Shown: in pieces, positions 14,652 through 20,813 of the stretch
Layout: each line of letters opens with the position of its first letter
Numbering within the stretch: the stretch's first letter is position 1
Origin: JBFHRB01 sp041591915
Lineage (GTDB): Bacteria > Actinomycetota > Nitriliruptoria > Nitriliruptorales > Nitriliruptoraceae
Assembly (NCBI GenBank): GCA_041591915.1
Contig: JBFHRB010000023.1
Location: 1-20,813 of the forward strand
Direction of reading: 5' to 3'
DNA length: 20,813 nucleotides
The notes under the pieces: model-generated
Told to the model about the DNA's origin: nothing
The model's input: the letters and a program-made list of their open reading frames with translations, nothing else
Databases searched by the model: none
Translations under genes and position numbers: made by a program

Positions 14652-16265
14652 GTGGAGCCGTTCAAGGTCGCAACCTGGTCGGAGCTGCCCGACCGTGAGC
14701 CGCAGGGCCTGCTCGTCGGCGGCGTCGACCTCGTCGTCCTCCGCTACGACGACAACCACTCCGTGCTGTACGGACGCTGCCTGCACCGCGGGGCGTTGCT
14801 GGCCGACGGGTTCGTCGACGACCGCGACAACCTCATCTGCTCGGTGCACGCCTGGGACTACCGGATCCACACCGGCATCAGCGAGTACAACAACCAGGAG
14901 CAGCTGTACCGGTTCGCCTCGTGGGTCGAGGGCGACGAACTCCTCATCGACCTCGAGGAGGTCCGCGGCTGGGAGAAGGACCACCCCCAGCCCTACGACC
15001 GTGACGCCTACCAGGGCGCCTACCAGGACCCGCACGGCGACCCCATGGAGCCCCACGTCGGCCTGATCCGCAAGCTCGCCGACCAGGGCCTCGACTACCT
15101 CGGCCATCACGGGCCCGTGTCGGCGATGGGCGTGCCCCGCGACCAGCTGCCGTCGTGGGACAGCATCCAGTTCCAGACCGCGCAGCTCGCCCGCCGTCCC
15201 CGGCTCGACGACGAGCCCGTCGGCACCGACGTCCTGATCGGGCCCAACGCGGACAAGCCGCTGAGGCTCGAGCTGCCCCTCTTCGTCAGCGACATGAGCT
15301 TCGGGGCGCTGTCCTTCGAGGCGAAGGTCGCGCTGTCGAAGGGCGCCGAGCTGGCCGGTACCGGGATCTGCTCCGGGGAGGGCGGGATGCTCCCGGAGGA
15401 GCAGGAGGCCAACAGCCGCTACTTCTACGAGCTCGCCTCGGGCAAGTTCGGCTGGTCGCTCGACAAGGTGGCCAGGGTCCAGGCCTTCCACTTCAAGCTC
15501 GGGCAGGGCGCCAAGACCGGCACCGGCGGCCACCTGCCAGGCCACAAGGTGACGGGCCGCATCGCGGAGGTCCGCGGGCTGCCGGAGGGCGAGTCCGCGA
15601 TCTCGCCGTCCACGTTCACCGACCTCAGGAACGAGGACGACTTCCGACGGGTGGCCGACGACGTGCGAGAGGCGTCGGGCGGCATCCCGATCGGGGTCAA
15701 GCTCAGCGCACAGCACATCGAGGACGACCTCGACGCGGCGCTGCGGATCGGGGTCGACTACGTGATCCTCGACGGGCGCGGCGGCGGCACGGGCGCCGCG
15801 CCGACGATGTTCCGCGACCACATCTCGGTGCCGACGATCCCGGCGCTGGCACGGGCGCGCCGCCACCTCGACTCCCGGGGCCGGCAGGACGTCACGCTCG
15901 TCGCGACCGGCGGGCTGCGCACGCACACGGACTTCGCCAAGGCCCTCGCGCTCGGCGCCGACGCGGTCGCCGTGTCCAACTCGGCGATGCAGGCCATCGG
16001 GTGCCTGGGGATGCGGGCCTGCCACACCAACAACTGCCCCGTCGGCATCGCGACGCAGCGCCCGGAACTGCGGGATCGGCTGCCCGTCGATGCCGCGGCC
16101 GAGCGGCTCGCGCGCTGGTTCGAGGCGACCTGCGAGCTGATGAAGGTCCTGGCGCGTGCGTGCGGCCACGCCCACCTCAGCGAGTTCTGCGTCGACGACC
16201 TGACGACGTTCGACCGGGACATGGCGCACCTGACCGGCGTCCGCTACGGCGGCGTCGCGCCGTGA
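14652..16265 (+). CDS. Rieske domain fused to FMN-binding glutamate synthase-type domain
   Basis: A probable cytosolic flavo-iron-sulfur oxidoreductase of 537 residues. The N-terminal region (about 1-100) is a Rieske [2Fe-2S] domain with ligands Cys43 and His45 (CLH) and Cys63 and His66 (CSVH). The rest (about 120-537) matches the FMN-binding synthase domain of glutamate synthase: LFVSDMSFGALSFEAK (210-225), GTGICSGEGGMLPEE (236-250), GVKLSAQH (348-355), DGRGGGTGAAP (374-384) and LVATGGLRT (416-424). It also has the [3Fe-4S] cysteines Cys451, Cys457 and Cys462 in CLGMRACHTNNCPVGIATQ. There is no glutaminase domain, so ammonia from glutamine is not made here. True GltS function is doubtful; the substrate is unknown. 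GTG at 14652 has GGAGG 6 bases upstream. An ATG at 14648 is out of frame. The stop overlaps the next gene's GTG, so the two proteins are probably made in balance and may form one complex. Confidence 0.88.
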   Translation: MEPFKVATWSELPDREPQGLLVGGVDLVVLRYDDNHSVLYGRCLHRGALLADGFVDDRDNLICSVHAWDYRIHTGISEYNNQEQLYRFASWVEGDELLIDLEEVRGWEKDHPQPYDRDAYQGAYQDPHGDPMEPHVGLIRKLADQGLDYLGHHGPVSAMGVPRDQLPSWDSIQFQTAQLARRPRLDDEPVGTDVLIGPNADKPLRLELPLFVSDMSFGALSFEAKVALSKGAELAGTGICSGEGGMLPEEQEANSRYFYELASGKFGWSLDKVARVQAFHFKLGQGAKTGTGGHLPGHKVTGRIAEVRGLPEGESAISPSTFTDLRNEDDFRRVADDVREASGGIPIGVKLSAQHIEDDLDAALRIGVDYVILDGRGGGTGAAPTMFRDHISVPTIPALARARRHLDSRGRQDVTLVATGGLRTHTDFAKALALGADAVAVSNSAMQAIGCLGMRACHTNNCPVGIATQRPELRDRLPVDAAAERLARWFEATCELMKVLARACGHAHLSEFCVDDLTTFDRDMAHLTGVRYGGVAP

Positions 16266-18265
16266 GCGACGGTCGCCAACAGGTCCCTGAGCCGTCTCTC
16301 GCCGAGCCCGGCCTGCCCGACGGGGAGTTCGAGTGGGTCCGGGTCCTCGACGACCCGGCCGCGCTGCCCGAGGGCCGCGTCACGACCGTGCACGTCGGGG
16401 TGCGGACGTACGCCGCGACGCGCTTCCGTGATCACTACGGCCTCCTCGACAACCGCTGCCCCCATCAGGGCGGCCCGCTCGGCGAGGGCACGATCGAGAA
16501 GGGCTGGCTGCGCTGCCCGTGGCACGGCTACGACTACTCCCCCAAGGCCGGCACGCCGCCCCCCGGCTTCGACGACGCACCTCGCGCGTACCGCACCGAG
16601 CTCCGCGACGACGGCCTCTGGGCCGCGCTGCCGACCCGCGAGGACGACCCGCGCACGGTCTCCGACGTCATGGTCGAGACGATGATCGCGTGGGGGGTCC
16701 GCCATGTCTTCGGCATGGTCGGCCACTCCAACCTCGGCGTCGCCGAGGCCTTCCGGCGGGCCGAGGAGCGTGGCGAGCTGACCTACATCGGGATCCGCCA
16801 CGAGGGCGCGGCCGCGTTCGCCGCCTCGGCGTACGGCAAGCTCACCGGTGGACTCGCGGCCTGCTTCGGCATCGCCGGACCAGGCTCGACCAACCTGCTC
16901 ACCGGCTGCTACGACGCGCACGTCGACCGGGCGCCCCTGCTCGCACTGAGCGGCTCCGTGCCGTCCAGGCAGCGGGGCCGCGGCGCGTTCCAGGACGTGG
17001 ACCTCGAGGCCGCGTTCGCGGGCGTCGCCGCCTTCTCGCAGGCCGTGATGGCCGGCAGTGACCATGCCGAGCTCGTCAACATGGCCTGCAAGACGGCGCT
17101 CGTCGACCGCCGCGTGAGCCACCTCATCTTCCCCGACGACGTCCAGGTCCTCGAGGCAGGAGCCGAGCAGGAGCCCGGTGGGCCCGAGGGCCGCGTCGCG
17201 GACCACCGGATCGCGCCGCCCCGCGCCGACGTCGAGGCCGCGGCCACGAGGATCGCCGGCAGCGAGCGTCCGCTGTTCGTCCTCGGCCACGGCGCACGGG
17301 GCGACCGGGACCGGATCATCGCCCTGGCCGAACAGGTCGGGGCGCCCGTCGTGACCACGTTCAAGGCCAAGGGTGTCATCGCGGACGACCACGAGCTCGG
17401 GTGCGGCGTGCTCGGCCGGTCGGGGACGCCGATCGCCTCGTGGTTCATGAACGAGGCCGACCTCCTCGTCGTCTGGGGCGCCTCGTTCAGCCATCACACG
17501 GGCATCGCCGACTACAAGCCGATCATCCAGGTCGACACCGACCCGATGGCACTCGGACGCTTCCACGCCGTGGACCTGCCGATGCTCGGCGACGCCGGCG
17601 TCACCGCCGAGGCCATCCTGTCCGCGCTCCCGGACGACCGGCGTTGCGTCGACCACCGCCCCGAGGTCGCCGAGCGATGGCAGCTGTGGCGGGACGAGAA
17701 GGCGTCGCGCCGCGAGGACGATCGCGGCGAGGGCATCAACTCGGCCGTGCTGTTCGACGCCCTCACCCGGGCGGTGCCGGCCGACGCCGTGCTGTGCGTC
17801 GACGTGGGCAACAACACGTACTCGTTCGGCCGCTACTTCGAGGCGACCGGCCAGGACCTGCTGATGAGCGGCTACCTCGGCTCCATCGGCTTCGCCCTCC
17901 CGGCGGCGCTCGGCGCGTGGGCGGCGGTCGGCGGCGAGCGCAAGGTCGTGTCGGTCAGCGGCGACGGCGGCTTCGGCCAGTACGCCATGGAGCTCACGAC
18001 CGCCGTGAAGTACGGCATGGACATCACGCACGTGCTGCTCAACAACGCCGAGCTCGGCAAGATCTCCAAGGAGCAGCGGGCCGGCGAGTGGCAGGTGTGG
18101 CAGACCTCACTGCACAACCCGGACTTCGCCGCCTTCGCCGACAGCTGCGGCGCGCTCGGGATCCGGGTCGAGGCCGCGTCCGACCTCGAGGCCGCGTTCA
18201 CACGGGCGCTCGCGCACGACGGGCCCGCGCTCGTCGAGGTCATGACCGACGCGCTGCTCGTGTGA
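16262..18265 (+). CDS. Rieske domain fused to a thiamine diphosphate-dependent enzyme (pyruvate oxidase/acetolactate synthase type)
   Basis: A 667-residue fusion. Residues about 22-125 form a Rieske [2Fe-2S] domain with classical boxes: Cys66 and His68 (RCPHQGGPLGEG), Cys85 and His88 (CPWHGYDYSPKAG). From about 130 it is a three-domain ThDP enzyme. The Pyr domain has catalytic Glu181 (IRHEGAAAFAASAYGKLTGG) and a GPGSTNLL turn. The central domain (about 322-455) is Rossmann-like. The PP domain has the GDG...NN cofactor motif, Gly567-Asp568-Gly569 with Asn594-Asn595 exactly 24 residues later. ThDP enzymes of this class decarboxylate 2-oxo acids; an attached Rieske centre would offer an electron exit, so an oxidative reaction is plausible (inference). 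Whether FAD binds is not clear. The GTG at 16262 overlaps the upstream stop as GTGA, tying it to the Rieske/glutamate-synthase fusion. Confidence 0.9.
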   Translation: MSDGRQQVPEPSLAEPGLPDGEFEWVRVLDDPAALPEGRVTTVHVGVRTYAATRFRDHYGLLDNRCPHQGGPLGEGTIEKGWLRCPWHGYDYSPKAGTPPPGFDDAPRAYRTELRDDGLWAALPTREDDPRTVSDVMVETMIAWGVRHVFGMVGHSNLGVAEAFRRAEERGELTYIGIRHEGAAAFAASAYGKLTGGLAACFGIAGPGSTNLLTGCYDAHVDRAPLLALSGSVPSRQRGRGAFQDVDLEAAFAGVAAFSQAVMAGSDHAELVNMACKTALVDRRVSHLIFPDDVQVLEAGAEQEPGGPEGRVADHRIAPPRADVEAAATRIAGSERPLFVLGHGARGDRDRIIALAEQVGAPVVTTFKAKGVIADDHELGCGVLGRSGTPIASWFMNEADLLVVWGASFSHHTGIADYKPIIQVDTDPMALGRFHAVDLPMLGDAGVTAEAILSALPDDRRCVDHRPEVAERWQLWRDEKASRREDDRGEGINSAVLFDALTRAVPADAVLCVDVGNNTYSFGRYFEATGQDLLMSGYLGSIGFALPAALGAWAAVGGERKVVSVSGDGGFGQYAMELTTAVKYGMDITHVLLNNAELGKISKEQRAGEWQVWQTSLHNPDFAAFADSCGALGIRVEAASDLEAAFTRALAHDGPALVEVMTDALLV

Positions 18266-18337
18266 GCCACGCCGTGGAATACGCCGGCGGTGGGCGCGTT
18301 GCACGGCGCGAGACCACAGGGTGATCGGGGACACGGC

Positions 18338-19321
18338 ATGACGGACCTGCACGGGGCACGTGACCCCCGCGAAGAGGCGCAGGCGCTGCTCGGCGGCGAC
18401 CTGGAGGCGCGGGTCCTCGAACCCTCGCCCCCGACCGTGACGCAGGACCCGTACGCCGACGACCCGGTCGACCCCGCCGGAGCGGCCGTCGTGAGCCCGG
18501 TGGCCAGCGGCCAGCTCACCTGGGACGCGTGGGCCGACGCGAATCCGGGCCACGACGACTTCCTGGCTGCACGATGGCTCGGACGTTTCCCGCGCCTGGG
18601 GCCCGCGCCTGACACCCTGACCGCGACCCGTGAGGCACTCCACGCGCTGACCACCCACGTACTCACCCCCGCACGGTTCGCGGCCAATGGCAAGATCGCG
18701 ATGCGCTACACGGCCGGGGGCTTCGGCACCCCGTTCTTCGGTGACGACGAGCAGCTCCGCGTCGTGGGCACCCGGCTCGTCCGGCAGCGGGGCGGGTCGG
18801 CCGAGGCGACGCCGATCACGACCCTCGCCGAGGCGGCCGCGTTCGCACTCGACGGTCCGCCCTCGCTCGACTGGGTCGACGCACTGACGCTGCACGACCC
18901 GCCGCAACCCGTGCCACACGACCAGGCCCTGGAGGTCGACGCCGAGGCGGCTGCCTTCCTGGCCGACTGGTTCGGGTTCGCGTGGTCGATCCTCGAGGAG
19001 CTGCGCGCGGACGCGGCGTCGACGGAGGCGTCGCGCCCGCAGCTGTGGCCCGAGCACTTCGATCCCGCCATCGAGGTCCTGCCCGACAAGCAGCGCGCCA
19101 GCTACGGCTTCTCCCCCGGCGACGGCGGCATCCCCGAGCCCTACATCTACGTCTCGGTGTGGTATCCCGACGACGCGCTGGCCGGCACGGATGCCTCGCT
19201 GTGGAACGCCGGGGGCTTCCGCGGCGCGGCACTGCGGCTGTCGGAGTTCGTCGACGTCGACGACCAGCGCGACCACGTCCTGCGCTGGCTGCGCACGCGA
19301 CGCGAGGCGCTCGCGCACTAG
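18338..19321 (+). CDS. Uncharacterised protein with DUF5996-like C-terminal motifs
   Basis: A 327-residue protein of unknown function. The C-terminal part has QLWPEHFDPAIEV (235-247) and RASYGFSPGDGGIPEPYIYV (253-272), which I recognise as resembling the DUF5996 family; this is recall of a motif, not a search. The N-terminal 60 residues are acidic and look disordered. The middle (about 80-180) is mixed helix with no motif I know. There is no signal peptide, membrane helix or cysteine. The ATG at 18338 is preceded by a weak GGGGA 7 bases upstream; the in-frame ATG at 18290 lies in poorly conserved-looking sequence and has no better site. It begins 72 bases after the Rieske/ThDP gene and may be read from that operon, as I see no clear -10 in the gap. 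Confidence 0.75.
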   Translation: MTDLHGARDPREEAQALLGGDLEARVLEPSPPTVTQDPYADDPVDPAGAAVVSPVASGQLTWDAWADANPGHDDFLAARWLGRFPRLGPAPDTLTATREALHALTTHVLTPARFAANGKIAMRYTAGGFGTPFFGDDEQLRVVGTRLVRQRGGSAEATPITTLAEAAAFALDGPPSLDWVDALTLHDPPQPVPHDQALEVDAEAAAFLADWFGFAWSILEELRADAASTEASRPQLWPEHFDPAIEVLPDKQRASYGFSPGDGGIPEPYIYVSVWYPDDALAGTDASLWNAGGFRGAALRLSEFVDVDDQRDHVLRWLRTRREALAH

Positions 19322-19322
19322 G

Positions 19323-19328
19323 TACCGT
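19323..19328 (+). promoter_or_regulatory. Candidate -10 element (TACCGT) for the DUF3039 gene
   Basis: TACCGT lies 8 bases before the ATG at 19337, and no Shine-Dalgarno sequence precedes it. This again suggests a leaderless or near-leaderless mRNA. It sits directly after the TAG of the preceding gene. Confidence 0.45.
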
Positions 19329-19336
19329 CACGCCGC

Positions 19337-19573
19337 ATGAGCGGCACGACGACGAAGCCAGACCTGGACGCCCGGCCGGACCTCGACACCGGCGACGGGG
19401 ATCACGACCGGTTCGCCCACTACGTGCGCAAGGCCGACGCCACCCGCGCGTACATCGAGGGCACGCCGGTCGTCGCGCTGTGCGGCAAGAAGTGGGTGCC
19501 CAGCCGTGACCCGGATCGCTACCCGATCTGTCCGTCGTGCCTCGAGATCATGAAGGCGCTGCGGGGCGAGTAG
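19337..19573 (+). CDS. DUF3039 family small protein
   Basis: A 78-residue protein of the actinobacterial DUF3039 type, function unknown. The family core is clear: RFAHYVRKADATRAYIEGTP (25-44), VVALCGKKWVPSRDPDRYPICPSCLEIM (45-72). Cys49, Cys65 and Cys68 (C-x-x-C) with His28 make a plausible zinc site, though the metal is inferred from residue type only. The first 22 residues are acidic and probably flexible. Size is typical for the family. The gene starts 16 bases after the stop of the DUF5996-like gene but appears to have its own promoter, TACCGT at 19323-19328. It converges with the YbaK-type gene across a 4-base gap. Confidence 0.88.
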   Translation: MSGTTTKPDLDARPDLDTGDGDHDRFAHYVRKADATRAYIEGTPVVALCGKKWVPSRDPDRYPICPSCLEIMKALRGE

Positions 19574-19577
19574 CCCG

Positions 19578-20051
19578 TCAGACCGTCCTGGTGACGTCGG
19601 CGAGGTCGGCACCGACGTGCTCGACCAGCACCGTCGCCTCGACGTGGATCGACGTCCCGTGCCGGCCCGACCCGAGCGCGACCCGACCCTTGTCCCCGAT
19701 GGACGCGTCGGCGACGACCGGCCACGCCCGTGCCGTCCCGATCGGCGTGATCGTGCCCCGCTCGTACCCGGTGGCGACGAACGCCTCCTCGGCGTCGGGC
19801 AGCGAGAGCCGGTGCTCCCCGAGGTGTGCGCGCAGCTTCTTCCAGTCGAGCTGCCGGAGGCCGGGGATCAGGACGAGCACGTAGTCATCGTCCCCGCGCC
19901 GGACCACCAGCGTCTTCAGCAGGTCGTCCGGCTCGACCCCCTGGTTCGCCGCGTGCTCCTCCAGCGAGCGCGCTCGAGGCGTCGCCACGTAGGTGTGGTC
20001 GACGCCGGCCGCGTGCAGGGCGAGGCTCGCAGGAGGGGGCGATTCGGACAT
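19578..20051 (-). CDS. ybaK: YbaK-type Cys-tRNA(Pro) deacylase
   Basis: Cytosolic trans-editing enzyme of the YbaK family that hydrolyses Cys-tRNA(Pro) formed by prolyl-tRNA synthetase error. At 157 residues it is almost the length of the E. coli protein. The essential lysine is Lys46 in LLKTLVV, the same position as in E. coli YbaK. Other family blocks are LVLIPGLRQLDWKKL (about 58-72), TGYERGTITPIGT (the G-x-x-x-G-x-x-x-P-x-G block) and GSGRHGTSIHV near the end. The ATG at 20051 is chosen because TAGGTT lies 7 bases upstream on the minus strand with no Shine-Dalgarno sequence; an upstream in-frame codon at 20126 would cross the promoter region. It is divergent from the histidine kinase gene and convergent with the DUF3039 gene. 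Confidence 0.88.
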   Translation of the reverse strand: MSESPPPASLALHAAGVDHTYVATPRARSLEEHAANQGVEPDDLLKTLVVRRGDDDYVLVLIPGLRQLDWKKLRAHLGEHRLSLPDAEEAFVATGYERGTITPIGTARAWPVVADASIGDKGRVALGSGRHGTSIHVEATVLVEHVGADLADVTRTV

Positions 20052-20058
20052 ATCACAG

Positions 20059-20064
20059 AACCTA
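20059..20064 (-). promoter_or_regulatory. Candidate -10 element (TAGGTT) for a leaderless ybaK mRNA
   Basis: TAGGTT on the minus strand, 7 bases before the ATG at 20051. It is the same hexamer as before the Rieske operon. There is no ribosome binding site between, so leaderless initiation is predicted. Confidence 0.5.
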
Positions 20065-20096
20065 CTCAGACCGCTCGACGTCGCCGTCTGGGCGTG

Positions 20097-20102
20097 TACG
20101 GT
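20097..20102 (+). promoter_or_regulatory. Candidate -10 element (TACGGT) for the histidine kinase gene
   Basis: TACGGT would start transcription near 20109, giving a leader of about 42 bases that includes GGAGG before the ATG at 20151. A GTG at 20109, 6 bases after the hexamer and in frame, could alternatively be a leaderless start. Confidence 0.45.
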
Positions 20103-20137
20103 GGTGCCGTGTCGAGGGGGTGTCAACCACCAACCGT

Positions 20138-20142
20138 GGAGG
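20138..20142 (+). promoter_or_regulatory. Ribosome binding site deciding the histidine kinase start
   Basis: GGAGG with an 8-base spacer to the ATG at 20151. It favours that start over the in-frame GTG at 20109, which has no such site. Confidence 0.6.
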
Positions 20143-20150
20143 ACCCCCTC

Positions 20151-20813
20151 ATGTCAGCCCTTCCCGACGAACTGCACGTCATCGTCGACGCCGCATCGCC
20201 ACCCGCTGCGTCGACCGCCAAGTTCGCGAGCCCGCACCACTTCACGACCGTCCTCGACGCGCTCATGGATGGCGTCTTCGTCATGCAGGCCGTGCGCGAG
20301 GCCACGGGCGAGCTCGTGGACTTCGAGTGCGTCTACGCGAACGACGCCGCTGGGCGGATCCACGGCGTCCCTGCGCACCACCTCGTGCACCGACGCCTGC
20401 GCGCTATGGCCGACGACGGAGACGCGTCCTTCAGGGCCTACCGCGGCCTGCTGGAGACCGGCGAGCCCCTGCACATGACCGTGCCGTGGGAGGACCCGGA
20501 CACGGGTCGCGTCCGTGCCGTGCTCGAGTTCAACGCGACCCGTCTCGGCGACGGATTCGTCGTCGCCTTCCGGGACATCAAGCAGCGCGTGGACGCGATC
20601 GAGCAGGTGGAGGTCACCAACGCCCGACTCGCGCAGACCATCGACGCCCTCGAACGGGCGAACTCCGCCCAGCGCGACTTCCTCGCGGTGGCCTCCCACG
20701 AGCTCAAGACCCCGATGACCGCAGTGAACGGGTTCGTGGAGCTCCTGCTCAACAACTGGGACCAGCTCGACGACACGCGTCGGCGCGAGTACCTGACGAC
20801 GATCCACAACAAC
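20151..20813 (+). CDS. PAS-domain sensor histidine kinase (N-terminal part, cut by window end)
   Basis: Signal-transducing histidine kinase, incomplete: 221 codons are present and the frame is open to the last base. Residues about 30-145 look like a PAS sensor domain (LDALMDGVFVMQAVREATGE at 35-54, then ECVYANDAAGRIHGVPAHHL, ending VVAFRDIKQR). A helical linker (about 146-176) leads to the HisKA dimerisation helix, with phospho-acceptor His183 in FLAVASHELKTPMTAVNGF (177-195). The ATPase domain would lie beyond the window. There is no transmembrane segment in this part, so it probably senses a cytosolic signal; no heme- or flavin-binding signature is clear. ATG 20151 is chosen for the GGAGG 8 bases upstream. 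The gene is divergent from ybaK, and its response regulator is not in view. Confidence 0.9.
   Translation, partial: MSALPDELHVIVDAASPPAASTAKFASPHHFTTVLDALMDGVFVMQAVREATGELVDFECVYANDAAGRIHGVPAHHLVHRRLRAMADDGDASFRAYRGLLETGEPLHMTVPWEDPDTGRVRAVLEFNATRLGDGFVVAFRDIKQRVDAIEQVEVTNARLAQTIDALERANSAQRDFLAVASHELKTPMTAVNGFVELLLNNWDQLDDTRRREYLTTIHNN

Noticed and set aside
15155..16261. Upstream extension of the Rieske-ThDP frame into the preceding gene
   Set aside because: Arg/Gly-rich out-of-frame product of the glutamate-synthase domain; the Rieske domain begins after the GTG at 16262.
16244..18031. A 595-codon minus-strand frame opposite the Rieske-ThDP gene
   Set aside because: Antisense shadow with no recognisable domain; the sense frame has full Rieske and ThDP motifs.
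18266..18337. A promoter between the Rieske-ThDP gene and the DUF5996-like gene
   Set aside because: No TANNNT hexamer at a suitable distance; only AATACG-like sequence is present, so I did not call one.
1..20813. CRISPR arrays, tRNA or rRNA genes, insertion sequences, attachment sites
   Set aside because: I looked for direct repeats with spacers, terminal inverted repeats, transposase or integrase motifs and tRNA-like segments and saw none; composition is even throughout.

Overview
The window is uniformly very GC-rich with G/C-ending codons, densely packed (no gene-free stretch over 100 bases) and carries no mobile element, tRNA, rRNA or CRISPR. A MarP-type CvpA-protease fusion, an EF-G2-like GTPase, a DUF3039 protein, frequent GTG starts and leaderless-looking genes all point to an Actinomycetota chromosome. 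A deep-branching lineage (Nitriliruptoria, Acidimicrobiia or Thermoleophilia type) fits best, but I cannot place it more precisely. I see 18 protein-coding genes; the last one runs off the right edge.

Bases 94-5677 hold a compact branched-chain-amino-acid-type (HAAT family) ABC importer. It has a membrane-anchored substrate-binding protein, a LivH-LivM fused permease and a LivF-LivG fused double ATPase, joined by GTGA stop/start overlaps. An acyl-CoA ligase (5720-7246) with its own promoter follows, and a voltage-gated-type K+ channel overlaps its stop. Importer plus ligase suggests uptake and CoA activation of an organic acid, but this is inference.

Bases 8062-14595 are mixed maintenance genes: a protein-L-isoaspartate methyltransferase-like protein, an acidic unknown protein, a DUF488 protein (minus), a MarP-like membrane serine protease, a PEBP/YbhB protein and an EF-G-like GTPase (minus, one operon), then a DUF1269 protein and a YbaK-fold protein coupled by TGATG.

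Bases 14652-18265 are the most unusual part. A Rieske domain fused to an FMN/[3Fe-4S] glutamate-synthase domain overlaps, by GTGA, a second gene in which another Rieske domain is fused to a thiamine-diphosphate enzyme of the pyruvate oxidase/acetolactate synthase type. Together they look like a dedicated redox module of unknown substrate.

Bases 18338-20813 hold a DUF5996-like protein, a small DUF3039 protein, a YbaK-type Cys-tRNA(Pro) deacylase (minus) and the start of a cytosolic PAS-histidine kinase.

Promoters in this window show a consistent -10 of the form TA(G/C)3T, or one base different. At five genes this lies only 6-8 bases before the start codon with no Shine-Dalgarno sequence, which predicts leaderless mRNAs.
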